DNA of 64,000 bases from Billgrantia azerbaijanica (lineage in GTDB: Bacteria; Pseudomonadota; Gammaproteobacteria; Pseudomonadales; Halomonadaceae). Where the stretch lies: positions 61,808 to 125,807 of the forward strand of contig SBLD01000006.1 in the NCBI GenBank assembly GCA_004551485.1, written 5' to 3'. Shown here piece after piece: positions 56,348-64,000 of this stretch. Numbering within the stretch: the first letter of the stretch is position 1; each line of letters starts with the position of its first letter. The notes under the pieces are model-generated. The model had not been told where the DNA came from, searched no databases, and saw only the letters and a list, made by a program, of their open reading frames with translations. Position numbers and translations under genes: made by a program.

Positions 56348-58537
56348 ATGACACAACAAGTTGGAAAGCAATGCGTAACGTGGGGACAACAAACAACTCG
56401 TGCCATGGCCTCTCTTGTGGCGGGCTCCATGGCACTGATGCCGCTGGCGGCTGCTACGGCCCAGAATTTGCCTCAGGGTATGGCCTCACCGGGCTCCTCC
56501 GATCTACGGGCTGTGGTGCAGCAATCGATAGCTACTAACCCGGAAGTGCGAGCCGCTTGGAATGCGTTCCAGGCCTCCAGTCATGACGTTCGTGAGGCCT
56601 GGGGCAATTATCTGCCGAGTATTGATGCCTCAGCCGGGGTGGGGCTTGAGGACCGGCAGGACGACAACCGAGGTAGCTACGATACTCGGTTTGCGGAGCT
56701 TTCGCTTAGCCAGATGATCTACGACGGTTTTGCCACTCGCAATGAGGTCGAGCGCCTTGATCATGCCCGCCTGGTTCGCTATTACGAGTTGCTGGGGGTC
56801 AGCGAGGAGGTAGCCCTGGAGGCCGCAAGAGCCTACCTCGACGTGCGCCGCTATCGCGAGCTCGTGACTCTTGCCCAGCGGAATTACGCCGAGCACCTGC
56901 GTGTCTATGACCAGATTGAGCAGCGCGTGCGCTCCGGTGCCGGGCGCGGCGTCGATCTACAGCAGATCAATGGCCGCCTGGCACTGGCCGAGTCCAACCT
57001 GATGACCGAGGCCTCGAACCTGCACGACGTCACGGCGCGCTATCAGCGTATAGTCGGCGATTTGCCTGCGGAAAACCTGGCGCCGTCGCCCGTCCTCGAC
57101 GAGCGCATGCCTGCTTCCATGACCGAGGCAGTGACCATGGCCTTCGAGGGCAATCCGGATTTCCATGCTGCCCTCGAAAATATCGAGGCCAAACGAGCCG
57201 AGGAGAGCCAGACTCAGGCGGCCTTCCATCCGCGGCTCGATCTGCGTGCGAGCACGGGTACCTACGAGAATAACAACGGCAGCTTTGATGAATTCGTGCG
57301 TGGCCGCCGTGACCGCCACCGGGTAGAACTCGTCGCCAGCATGAATCTCTACAGCGGTGGCAGCGACCTGGCGTCGTTCCGGGCCGCCAGCAAGCGCGTC
57401 GAACAGGCCGTCGACGAGCGCGACCAGGCGTGCCACAACGTGCGCCAGACTACCCAGATCGCCTACAACGATGCGCAGCGCCTGCGCGAACAGCTCGAAT
57501 ACCTCAACGAGCACCGCCAATCCATCGACCGCGTTCGCGGGGCCTACGAGCAGCAGTTCGATATCGGCGAGCGGACGCTGCTCGATCTGCTGGACAGCGA
57601 GAACGAGTACTTCGAGGCGAGCCGCGCCTATGCCAACGCCGTGTACGACATACGGCTGGCCGACGCGCGGATTCTGGCCGCCACCGGGCAGCTCATGCAG
57701 ACCCTGGGCGTGATGCGCGAGGACATGCCGACCCTGGCCGAACTGGGCAGTGACGGCGTGGCGCTCGATCCGGAAGCCCTCTGTCCCGTGCAGGGGCCGG
57801 CCGGCTTCACGCTGGACGACCTGACCCGCGGGCTGAGCGGTGCCCCGGCGCCCGAGCGGGAGCCGGACCTGACCTTTTCGGCGGATGCGCTCTTCGCAGT
57901 CAATAGCGCCGAACTCAGCGCCGAGGCGCGCAGTGAGCTCAACGCCCTGGCCGAGCGAGTCAAGGCGCGCCGCGACCTGGCGCGTGTCTTCATCGCCGGC
58001 CATGCCGATAACACCGGCAGCGACGCGATCAACGATCCGCTCTCGCAGCGCCGGGCCGACAGCGTTGCGGCCTATCTAGTGAGCCAGGGTGTTAGCGCCG
58101 AGCTGTTGGAGACCCGCGGTTACGGTTCCAGCCGACCGGTGACCAGCAACGCCACGGCTCCCGGTCGGCGCCAGAATCGCCGGGTCGAGGTGACCCTCGA
58201 GGGGCGCGGCGAAAGTGCCGCCCGTTTCGAACTCGAAACGCCCAGCGTCAGCCAGCGCTCACCGGCCATGATGTGGGGCGACGTACCGGCGACGTCCACG
58301 CCTGCAACAGCGAACGCGAAGCACACCTTCCTCCAGGTGGCGGCGCTGTCCCGGCAAGCATCCGCCGAGTCGCTGCGCGATTCGCTTACCCAGTCGCTTG
58401 GCCGGCCGGCTCGTCTGGCCAGCGGCGGGGGCCTGCATCGCGTGCAGGTGGGGCCGCTGAGTGAAAGCGAGCTCGCCGCGGTACAGCAGCGCCTGTACAT
58501 GCTGGGCTATCACGACGCCTATGCCATTCAAGGCTGA
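56348..58537 (+). CDS. TolC-family outer-membrane channel fused to OmpA and SPOR domains (LapE-like)
   Basis: 729 residues. After a signal peptide (about 1-38, ending ATAQN) comes a TolC-family channel (about 45-458) with ELSLSQMIYDGF, the VALEAARAYLDVRR repeat helices and the GERTLLDLLDSENEYFEA signature. Next is an OmpA-like peptidoglycan-binding domain (about 509-619: ALFAVNSAELS, IAGHADNTGSD, LSQRRADSV, NRRVEVTLEG), and last a SPOR-like domain (about 658-729: FLQVAALSRQASAESL, HRVQVGPL). It is the outer-membrane exit for the adhesin at 62981. ATG 56348 is chosen because it begins the signal peptide; the open frame reaches back to 56198. Confidence 0.9.
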   Translation: MTQQVGKQCVTWGQQTTRAMASLVAGSMALMPLAAATAQNLPQGMASPGSSDLRAVVQQSIATNPEVRAAWNAFQASSHDVREAWGNYLPSIDASAGVGLEDRQDDNRGSYDTRFAELSLSQMIYDGFATRNEVERLDHARLVRYYELLGVSEEVALEAARAYLDVRRYRELVTLAQRNYAEHLRVYDQIEQRVRSGAGRGVDLQQINGRLALAESNLMTEASNLHDVTARYQRIVGDLPAENLAPSPVLDERMPASMTEAVTMAFEGNPDFHAALENIEAKRAEESQTQAAFHPRLDLRASTGTYENNNGSFDEFVRGRRDRHRVELVASMNLYSGGSDLASFRAASKRVEQAVDERDQACHNVRQTTQIAYNDAQRLREQLEYLNEHRQSIDRVRGAYEQQFDIGERTLLDLLDSENEYFEASRAYANAVYDIRLADARILAATGQLMQTLGVMREDMPTLAELGSDGVALDPEALCPVQGPAGFTLDDLTRGLSGAPAPEREPDLTFSADALFAVNSAELSAEARSELNALAERVKARRDLARVFIAGHADNTGSDAINDPLSQRRADSVAAYLVSQGVSAELLETRGYGSSRPVTSNATAPGRRQNRRVEVTLEGRGESAARFELETPSVSQRSPAMMWGDVPATSTPATANAKHTFLQVAALSRQASAESLRDSLTQSLGRPARLASGGGLHRVQVGPLSESELAAVQQRLYMLGYHDAYAIQG

Positions 58538-58613
58538 GCTGGATGTCCGGCCGGCCTTGTCCGAGGGCCGGCCTGGAAACTTCTCACATTCCGGCTAATG
58601 GCAAGAGGTGCTC

Positions 58614-60788
58614 GTGAGCCAACAGGACAATCTGGAGGCGACGCTTGGCGATGCCGGTTCATCCGCGGTTCACGACGAGCTGCTGGAGTGCCTGCTGAGC
58701 GTGGCCCGTGCGCATGATCATGACGTCACCCCCGAGTCTCTTGTGGCAGGACTGCCGCTCGAGGAAGGGCGGCTGACTCCGGCGGTCTTCATCCGCGCAG
58801 CAGCGCGTGCAGGCATGACGGCTCGAATCGTCAAGAGCCGCCTGGCGCAGCTCAATCCCGCCCTGTTTCCGGTGGTGTTGCTTCTGGAACCTGGCCGCGC
58901 CTGCCTGCTGGTGGCCCTCGACGTCAAGGCGCGCCAGGCCCAGGTCATCTTCCCGGAACTCGGCGACGCAATCTCCGAAGTGAGCCTGGATGGCCTGCAG
59001 CGCAGCTACAGCGGCCAGGCGATTTACGTCAGGCCGCGCTTCCGGTTCGATGCCCGGGGCCCTGAGGTCAAGGAGCAGCGCAAGCGCCACTGGTTCTGGG
59101 GGGTGATCCGCGAGAACCGCAAGCTCTATCGTGATGTCATTGTCGGCTCGGTGCTGATCAACCTTTTTGCCGTGGCGATGCCGCTGTTCGTGCTCAACGT
59201 CTACGACCGGGTCGTACCCAATCAGGCGACCGAGACGCTGTGGGTGCTGGCGGTGGGCATCTTCATCGTGCTGTGCTTCGACCTGACACTGCGCCTGATG
59301 CGCAATGCCTTCGTCGACTTGGCGGCCAGCCGCGCCGACGTCAAGCTCTCCTCGTCGATCATGGCCCAGGTGCTGGGCATGCGCATGGAAGCCAAGCCGG
59401 CCGCAACTGGCTCCTTCACTGCTACGCTGCAATCCTTCGAGTCGGTGCGCGCCTTCATCGGCTCGGCGACGGTGGTGGGTCTCGTCGACCTGCCCTTCGT
59501 GTTGATGTTCGCGGCCATCATCGCTTTGATCGGGCCGCCGCTGGTGATTCCCGTGCTGGTGGGCATCGCGGTGGTACTGCTTTACGCCCTGGCGGCGCAG
59601 AGCAAGCTGCACGAGCTCTCCGAAACGACCTGGCGTGTGAGCGCCCAGCGCAACGCCAGCCTGGTCGAGTCGGTGTCGCACCTGGAAACCGTCAAAGCAC
59701 TACGGTCCGAAAGCCGCATCCAGGGCAGTTGGGAGAAGGCCAGCGCCTTCCTGTCGCGCACGTCGGCACAGCTGCGGCTTGTGAGCTCTTCGGTGTCCAG
59801 TATGGCGCTCTGGGTCCAGCACACCGTGGCGGTGGCGGTGATCATCATCGGGGTCTACCAGATCATCGAGGGCAACCTGACCCAGGGCGGGCTGATTGCC
59901 GCCTACCTGCTATCCTCCCGGGCCATGGCACCGGTGAGCCAGGCCGCGGCCTTGCTGGCCCAGTATCACCAGTCATCCACGGCACTCGATTCGCTCAACG
60001 CGGTGATGGACAAGCCGGTGGAGCGCCCCGACGACCGCCACTTTGTCAGCCGGCCGGTAGTGAGGGGCGATATAGCCTTCGACAAGGTGTCGCTGCGTTA
60101 TCCCGAGGCGGAGCGCGATGCGCTGCGTGACGTCTCGCTCAAGATCAACGCCGGCGAAAAGGTGGCCCTGCTGGGGCGCGTGGGTTCCGGCAAGTCGACG
60201 CTGCACAAGCTGCTGATGGGATTTTACCAGCCCACCGCCGGCGCGGTGATGATCGACGGGGTGGACATCCGCCAGTTCGATCCACTCCAGTTGCGCCGTC
60301 ATATCGGCTATGTGCCGCAGGACGTCAGCCTGTTCTTCGGTACGTTGCGCGAGAATGTCGCGGCCGGCGGTGGTAGCGGCGGTATCGAGGACGAGGCGCT
60401 GCTCCAGGCGCTCGAGCTGAGCGGCCTGGATAGCCTGGTCAACAACCATCCCCATGGTGTGGAACTGCAGGTTGGCGAGCGTGGCAGCATGCTCTCCGGT
60501 GGGCAGCGCCAGGCGGTCGGCATTGCCCGCGCGCTGGTGCACGACCCGCAGATCCTGCTGCTCGACGAGCCTACCAGCTCCATGGACCACGCCAGCGAAG
60601 AGGCCTTCAAGAGCCAGCTCACGACCTATGCCGAGGGCAAGACGCTGCTGCTGGTGACCCACCGTACTTCTCTGCTCTCGTTGGTGGATCGCATCATCGT
60701 CGTCGACGGCGGCAAGGTGGTGGCCGACGGTCCGCGCGACAAGGTCGTCGAGGCCCTGCGCAAGGGACAGATCGGGAGAGCCAACTGA
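58614..60788 (+). CDS. lapB: Type I secretion ABC transporter, LapB-like
   Basis: Inner-membrane exporter with ATPase, 724 residues. The N-terminal C39-like domain (about 1-135) lacks the catalytic Cys (the DCG position reads DEL), so it should bind but not cut its substrate. A six-helix membrane domain follows (about 160-440, FAVAMPLFVLNVYDRVVPN). The nucleotide-binding domain has Walker A GRVGSGKST at residue 521, the signature LSGGQRQAV and Walker B ILLLDEPTSSMD. GTG 58614 chosen because AAGAGG precedes it; GTG 58608 is in frame. Overlaps the next gene by 1 bp (TGATG). Confidence 0.93.
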   Translation: MSQQDNLEATLGDAGSSAVHDELLECLLSVARAHDHDVTPESLVAGLPLEEGRLTPAVFIRAAARAGMTARIVKSRLAQLNPALFPVVLLLEPGRACLLVALDVKARQAQVIFPELGDAISEVSLDGLQRSYSGQAIYVRPRFRFDARGPEVKEQRKRHWFWGVIRENRKLYRDVIVGSVLINLFAVAMPLFVLNVYDRVVPNQATETLWVLAVGIFIVLCFDLTLRLMRNAFVDLAASRADVKLSSSIMAQVLGMRMEAKPAATGSFTATLQSFESVRAFIGSATVVGLVDLPFVLMFAAIIALIGPPLVIPVLVGIAVVLLYALAAQSKLHELSETTWRVSAQRNASLVESVSHLETVKALRSESRIQGSWEKASAFLSRTSAQLRLVSSSVSSMALWVQHTVAVAVIIIGVYQIIEGNLTQGGLIAAYLLSSRAMAPVSQAAALLAQYHQSSTALDSLNAVMDKPVERPDDRHFVSRPVVRGDIAFDKVSLRYPEAERDALRDVSLKINAGEKVALLGRVGSGKSTLHKLLMGFYQPTAGAVMIDGVDIRQFDPLQLRRHIGYVPQDVSLFFGTLRENVAAGGGSGGIEDEALLQALELSGLDSLVNNHPHGVELQVGERGSMLSGGQRQAVGIARALVHDPQILLLDEPTSSMDHASEEAFKSQLTTYAEGKTLLLVTHRTSLLSLVDRIIVVDGGKVVADGPRDKVVEALRKGQIGRAN

Positions 60789-62215
60789 TGGCGAGTCGCA
60801 AGCTAACCGCCGAACAGCAGGGCTTTGAGGCCATTGGACGCTTCTCCACCGTGGGCAGCAAGCCGTTTCGCCCCCTGATCGATCGCCTCTTTGCGCGACG
60901 GGTGACGGCGGCGCACCTCAATCGAGACTGGGCGAGCGACGCCGACTGGGCGCGCATGCAGCAGGACCCCATGCGTGCGCGCGGTTTGCTCTACACCTTC
61001 TTGCTGGTCGTCGCGGCGCTCCTGACCTGGGCCTACTTCGCGGAAATCGATGAGGTGACCCGAGGCGCCGGGCGGGTGATTCCGGCGCAGCAGTTGCAGC
61101 GTATCCAGTCCCTGGATGGCGGCGTGGTACAGGACATCCTGGTGCGCGAGGGGCAGGTGGTCGAGAAGGGCGAGGTGCTGATGCGTATCGATCCCACCCG
61201 CTATGTCTCGGATTTCCGCGAGAATCGCGCCAAGGCGCTGGCGCTTCGGGCGCGAGCCGAGCGGTTGCGTGCCCTGGCGACCGACACGGCGTTCAACCCC
61301 GACGATGGGCTGAGCGAGGAGGCGCCCGATATTGTGCGTCAGGAGCGCCAGGTCTACGAGAGCCGCCGCGAGGAGCTGCAGGAGCAGGAGAACGTGCTTC
61401 GAGACCGTATCCGTCAGCGCGAGGAGGAGTTGCGCGAGGCGCAGGCACGCGTCGAGGCGGCCCAGCGCGAGTTCAACCTGGCCTCGCGCGAGCTCAACCT
61501 GACGCGTCCCCTGCAGGAGTCCGGCGCGGTGTCGGAAGTGGATGTCCTGCGGCTGGAACGGGAGGTCTCCCAGGCGCGCGGCGAGCTCGAGCAGGCCGAG
61601 GCATCGGTCAGTCGCCTCGAAGCCGCGGTGGAAGAGGCAGAAGGGCAGCTCAGTGAGCTCGGCAGCGAGCGACGCAGCGAGTGGCGCAATGAGCTGGCCC
61701 AGACCCTGGCCGATCTCAATGCCCTTAACGAGGCGAGTACTGGGCTGCAGGATCGCGTGCGCCTCGCCGAGCTGCGTTCGCCGGTGGATGGCGTTGTGCA
61801 GCAGCTAGAGATCAACACCATTGGCGGCGTGGTGCAGCCCGGCCAGGAAGTGGTCAGCGTGGTACCCAGTGATGAGCAACTACTGGTGGAGGCTCGGATC
61901 GCCCCTCAGGACATCGCCTTCCTGAGGCCAGGCCAGCCGGCCACCGTCAAGCTCACCGCCTATGACTACAGCATCTATGGTGGCCTGGAAGCCGAGCTGG
62001 ACCACATCAGCGCCGATACCATCACGGACGAGAACGACAACACCTTCTACTTGGTACGGGTACGCACTCTGGAAGGTGAGTCGCTGGACAGCGACCTGCA
62101 GGTCATTCCCGGCATGACCGCCGAGGTCGACATCATGACCGGCAAGCGCACCGTGATGCAGTTCCTGCTTAAGCCCGTGTTGCGGGCGTGGCGCGATTCC
62201 ATGGGAGAACGATGA
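60788..62215 (+). CDS. lapC: Type I secretion membrane-fusion protein, LapC-like
   Basis: HlyD-family adaptor, 475 residues, that joins the ABC transporter to the outer-membrane channel. It has one N-terminal membrane helix (about 75-95, LLYTFLLVVAALLTWAYFAEIDE), a lipoyl half-motif (QSLDGGVVQDILVREGQVV), a long periplasmic coiled coil (about 150-320, Glu/Arg/Leu heptads), the second lipoyl half (LRSPVDGVVQQLEI) and a beta-barrel (PGQPATVKLTAYDYSIYGGLEAE). ATG shares a base with the transporter stop. Overlaps the regulator gene by 4 bp. Confidence 0.94.
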   Translation: MASRKLTAEQQGFEAIGRFSTVGSKPFRPLIDRLFARRVTAAHLNRDWASDADWARMQQDPMRARGLLYTFLLVVAALLTWAYFAEIDEVTRGAGRVIPAQQLQRIQSLDGGVVQDILVREGQVVEKGEVLMRIDPTRYVSDFRENRAKALALRARAERLRALATDTAFNPDDGLSEEAPDIVRQERQVYESRREELQEQENVLRDRIRQREEELREAQARVEAAQREFNLASRELNLTRPLQESGAVSEVDVLRLEREVSQARGELEQAEASVSRLEAAVEEAEGQLSELGSERRSEWRNELAQTLADLNALNEASTGLQDRVRLAELRSPVDGVVQQLEINTIGGVVQPGQEVVSVVPSDEQLLVEARIAPQDIAFLRPGQPATVKLTAYDYSIYGGLEAELDHISADTITDENDNTFYLVRVRTLEGESLDSDLQVIPGMTAEVDIMTGKRTVMQFLLKPVLRAWRDSMGER

Positions 62216-62823
62216 TGGCACACTGGTTTGTTAGTCACGGACGTGACGAATTTCCCCGCTGGCGCCACGCCTTTCCTAATGCGCAACAGGTGTCAGCGGC
62301 CGAGGTTGAGCAAGCGGTTGGTGAGGGCGACGCAGTCTGGGTTATGAGCGATACGCCGGAGTGGGAGGCGCTGGTAGGGCAGGTGAGCCAGCGAGGCGCC
62401 ACCGCTGTGCTGCTCAGCCTCTCGCCCAACGATCACGAGGCCCTGCAGGCCCTGCAGGCGGGGGCGCGGGGCTACGCGCATGCGCTGGCCCCGGCCGCAC
62501 TCCTCACGCAGGTGGCGCTGGTGACGGCCCATCAGGGCATCTGGGTGCCGGCCGACCTCATGGGGCGGGTGCTCGGCGCCACCTATCAGGCTCTGGGTGG
62601 CGAGCCACAAATGTCGAACGACGAGCTGGCCTCGCTGACCGAACGGGAGCGCGACGTAGCCCTGGCCGTTGCCAGCGGCCAGAGCAACAAGGAGGTGGCG
62701 CGGCGCCTCGACATTACCGAGCGCACGGTGAAGGCTCATCTTGGCGCCGTGTTCCGCAAGCTGGGCGTGCGCGACCGCATGCAGCTTGTTCTGCGGCTCG
62801 CCCATCACCCCGAGATCTCCTGA
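62212..62823 (+). CDS. LuxR-type transcription regulator with degenerate receiver
   Basis: 203 residues. The N-terminal half looks like a response-regulator receiver that lacks the acidic pocket and clear phospho-Asp (VWVMSDTPEWEAL), so it is probably not phosphorylated. The C-terminal LuxR/FixJ helix-turn-helix is complete: LTERERDVALAVASGQSNKEVARRLDITERTVKAHLGAVFRKLGV. ATG 62212 (ATGA overlap) or 62215. Last gene of the secretion operon, 157 bp before the adhesin, so it is the natural candidate to control either or both promoters. Confidence 0.88.
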   Translation: MMAHWFVSHGRDEFPRWRHAFPNAQQVSAAEVEQAVGEGDAVWVMSDTPEWEALVGQVSQRGATAVLLSLSPNDHEALQALQAGARGYAHALAPAALLTQVALVTAHQGIWVPADLMGRVLGATYQALGGEPQMSNDELASLTERERDVALAVASGQSNKEVARRLDITERTVKAHLGAVFRKLGVRDRMQLVLRLAHHPEIS

Positions 62824-62830
62824 TCCCGCA

Positions 62831-62845
62831 GTAACGTGCCGTTAC
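62831..62845. promoter_or_regulatory. Inverted repeat in the adhesin promoter region
   Basis: GTAACG-tgc-CGTTAC is a perfect inverted repeat with 6-bp arms, 7 bp after the regulator stop and 136 bp before the adhesin ATG. The same half-sites (GTAACGTGC and CGTTAC) recur upstream of the secretion operon at 56021, 56116 and 56126. A second stem (AGACGA-gtg-TCGTCT, 62913-62927) lies nearer the start codon and may be in the 5' leader. Confidence 0.6.
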
Positions 62846-62980
62846 CTGTCCATCGGTCCAATACCCCGCCGCTGATGCGTCGCCTACCTTTGAATCAGAT
62901 TCTTCATTCGGAAGACGAGTGTCGTCTCGCTCTCGAGTGAATCAATAACATTATCTTCGCTGTACGCAGGGAGTCGAACC

Positions 62981-64000
62981 ATGAGCATTGCCACTGTCGT
63001 ATCGATCACCGGTCAGGCCTGGGCACGGGACGAGCAGGGTAACCTTCGCGAACTGAGCGTGGGGGACACCCTGCAGGAAGGCGAGGTGCTGGTCACCTCG
63101 GACAACGGCAGCGTGCAACTCGACTTCGGCGACGGCATCGAGCCGACCGTCGTCGCCGGCGGTGATGAAGTGACCATCACGCCGGAGCTCGATGCTGAGC
63201 GGGACGTGGACCAGTCCGAATTCGCCGCCATGGACGAGGACATCGACGCCCTTTTGACAGCGCTCGAAGAAGAGGACGGCGACCTCCTCGAAGCCCTCGA
63301 AGCGACCGCCGCCGGTGCTGGCGGTGGCGGCGGTGACGGTGGCGGCCACGACTTTGTCCGCCTCGCCCGCATCAGCGAAGACGTCGACCCGCTGGCGTTT
63401 GAGTTTGCGGGGGTCGCGACCCCGGGGCCGGACGTCGAGGAGGACTTGGCGCCTGCAGTTGCTGAAGATGAGGAAGTAACCACCACTGTTTCCTTGTCGG
63501 CGCCGGAGCAGGTCACTGAGGCCGACGGCATCACCGTCACGGCGAGCGTGGACAACGCCCCGGAGACGGACCTCACCATCACGCTGAACAACGGCGAGCA
63601 GATCGTGATTGGGGCTGGTGACACCCAAGGCAGCGTGACCTTCGCCACCCGCGAGGACGACCTCTACCAGCAGGGGGACACGCCGCTGACCTTCAGCGTC
63701 AGCGACACCAGCGGCGGCAACTACGAGGACCTGGACACCAGCGCCGAGGCCAGCACCACGGTGGTGGACGACAATGACATTACCACCCTCAGCCTGAGTG
63801 CACCGGAGGAAGTCACCGAGGCCGACGACATCACCGTCACGGCGAGCGTGGACAACGCCCCGGAGACGGACCTCACCATCACGCTGAACAACGGCGAGCA
63901 GATCGTGATTGGGGCTGGTGACACCCAAGGCAGCGTGACCTTCGCCACCCGCGAGGACGACCTCTACCAGCAGGGGGACACGCCGCTGACCTTCAGCGTC
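62981..64000 (+). CDS. lapA: Giant LapA-like adhesin, N-terminal part (continues past right edge)
   Basis: Biofilm adhesin held at the cell surface by its N-terminal retention module and exported by the type I system just upstream. Visible residues 1-340. The retention module (MSIATVVSITGQAWARD, LSVGDTLQEGEVLVTSDNGSVQLDFGDG) is followed by TAAG at residues 109-112, the site cut by the LapG protease in LapA proteins, within an Ala/Gly-rich stretch. An acidic linker and then 100-residue Ig-like repeats (VTASVDNAPETDLTITLNNG) follow. ATG at 62981 with AGGGAG upstream. Very acidic, as expected in a halophile. LapD and LapG are not in the window. Confidence 0.93.
   Translation, partial: MSIATVVSITGQAWARDEQGNLRELSVGDTLQEGEVLVTSDNGSVQLDFGDGIEPTVVAGGDEVTITPELDAERDVDQSEFAAMDEDIDALLTALEEEDGDLLEALEATAAGAGGGGGDGGGHDFVRLARISEDVDPLAFEFAGVATPGPDVEEDLAPAVAEDEEVTTTVSLSAPEQVTEADGITVTASVDNAPETDLTITLNNGEQIVIGAGDTQGSVTFATREDDLYQQGDTPLTFSVSDTSGGNYEDLDTSAEASTTVVDDNDITTLSLSAPEEVTEADDITVTASVDNAPETDLTITLNNGEQIVIGAGDTQGSVTFATREDDLYQQGDTPLTFSV
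63490..64000 (+). repeat. 300-bp tandem repeats within the adhesin gene
   Basis: The unit beginning near 63490 recurs near 63790 with a period of exactly 300 bp (100 residues). Bases 63529-63700 are identical to 63829-64000 over 172 bp, while the first 40 bp of each unit differ at several positions. The array runs off the right edge. Such DNA-level identity points to recent duplication or ongoing homogenisation. Confidence 0.92.

Noticed and set aside
62981-64000. Adhesin repeats as a CRISPR-like or satellite array
   Set aside because: The repeats are in frame, 300 bp long and encode Ig-like protein units; no spacers and no palindromic repeats.

Overview
The window is about 64 kb of GC-rich, densely packed gammaproteobacterial chromosome. 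Gene order and protein character point to a moderately halophilic member of the Halomonadaceae (Halomonas or a close relative). This assignment is an inference: no rRNA or other taxonomic marker lies in the window. In its favour are an enterobacterial-style flhDC-motAB-cheAW-MCP-cheRBYZ-flhBAE order combined with flhF, acidic proteins, high GC, and a Lap-type adhesin system. I saw no tRNA, rRNA, CRISPR array, insertion sequence or prophage.

Region 1 (1-33.9 kb) is motility and chemotaxis. It opens with the end of fliD, then fliS, fliT, fliK, a small FlhB paralogue and the master regulator flhDC. A consensus sigma-28 (FliA) promoter then drives motAB-cheAW, two receptors, an Aer-like receptor, cheR, cheB (with its own sigma-28 promoter), another receptor, cheY and cheZ. 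After a terminator-like hairpin come flhB, flhA, an unusually long flhF, a degenerate FlhG-like gene, flhE and fliA. A convergent block encodes a catalytically degraded EAL-HDOD protein and a small intact EAL phosphodiesterase. The phosphodiesterase gene has a sigma-28 promoter and lies back to back with a second sigma-28 promoter, which drives a second stator (motC-motD) and a PAS-GGDEF-EAL protein. Flagellar output and c-di-GMP turnover are therefore wired together.

Region 2 (33.9-39.1 kb) is mostly housekeeping: argF, grxD, rnt, argG, a HlyU-like protein and a short DUF294 nucleotidyltransferase-like protein. Region 3 (39.1-44.5 kb, minus strand) is a tightly overlapping operon: a stand-alone receiver, a membrane PAS/kinase-like protein fused to a DnaQ-type 3'-5' exonuclease, a 66-residue membrane protein, and an SSS-symporter/STAC/histidine kinase. 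Region 4 (44.7-47.2 kb) is a sulfur module: an exported rhodanese, a YeeE/YedE (TsuA-like) transporter and a 64-residue cysteine-containing membrane-anchored peptide. Region 5 (47.2-55.9 kb, minus strand) holds a small membrane protein, a YdcF-like protein, nth, rsxB, a CHASE4-like GGDEF cyclase with a possible sigma-28 promoter, metG, thiI and an unrecognised 93-residue protein.

Region 6 (56.3 kb to the right edge) is a type I secretion and adhesin locus. It encodes an outer-membrane TolC protein fused to OmpA and SPOR domains, a LapB-like ABC transporter, a LapC-like membrane-fusion protein, a LuxR-type regulator, and the start of a giant LapA-like adhesin with a TAAG LapG-type cleavage site and 300-bp tandem repeats. 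The strongest unusual items are the degenerate FlhG and extended FlhF pair, the exonuclease-sensor fusion operon, the TolC-OmpA-SPOR fusion, and shared GTAACG/CGTTAC elements in the two adhesin-locus promoter regions.
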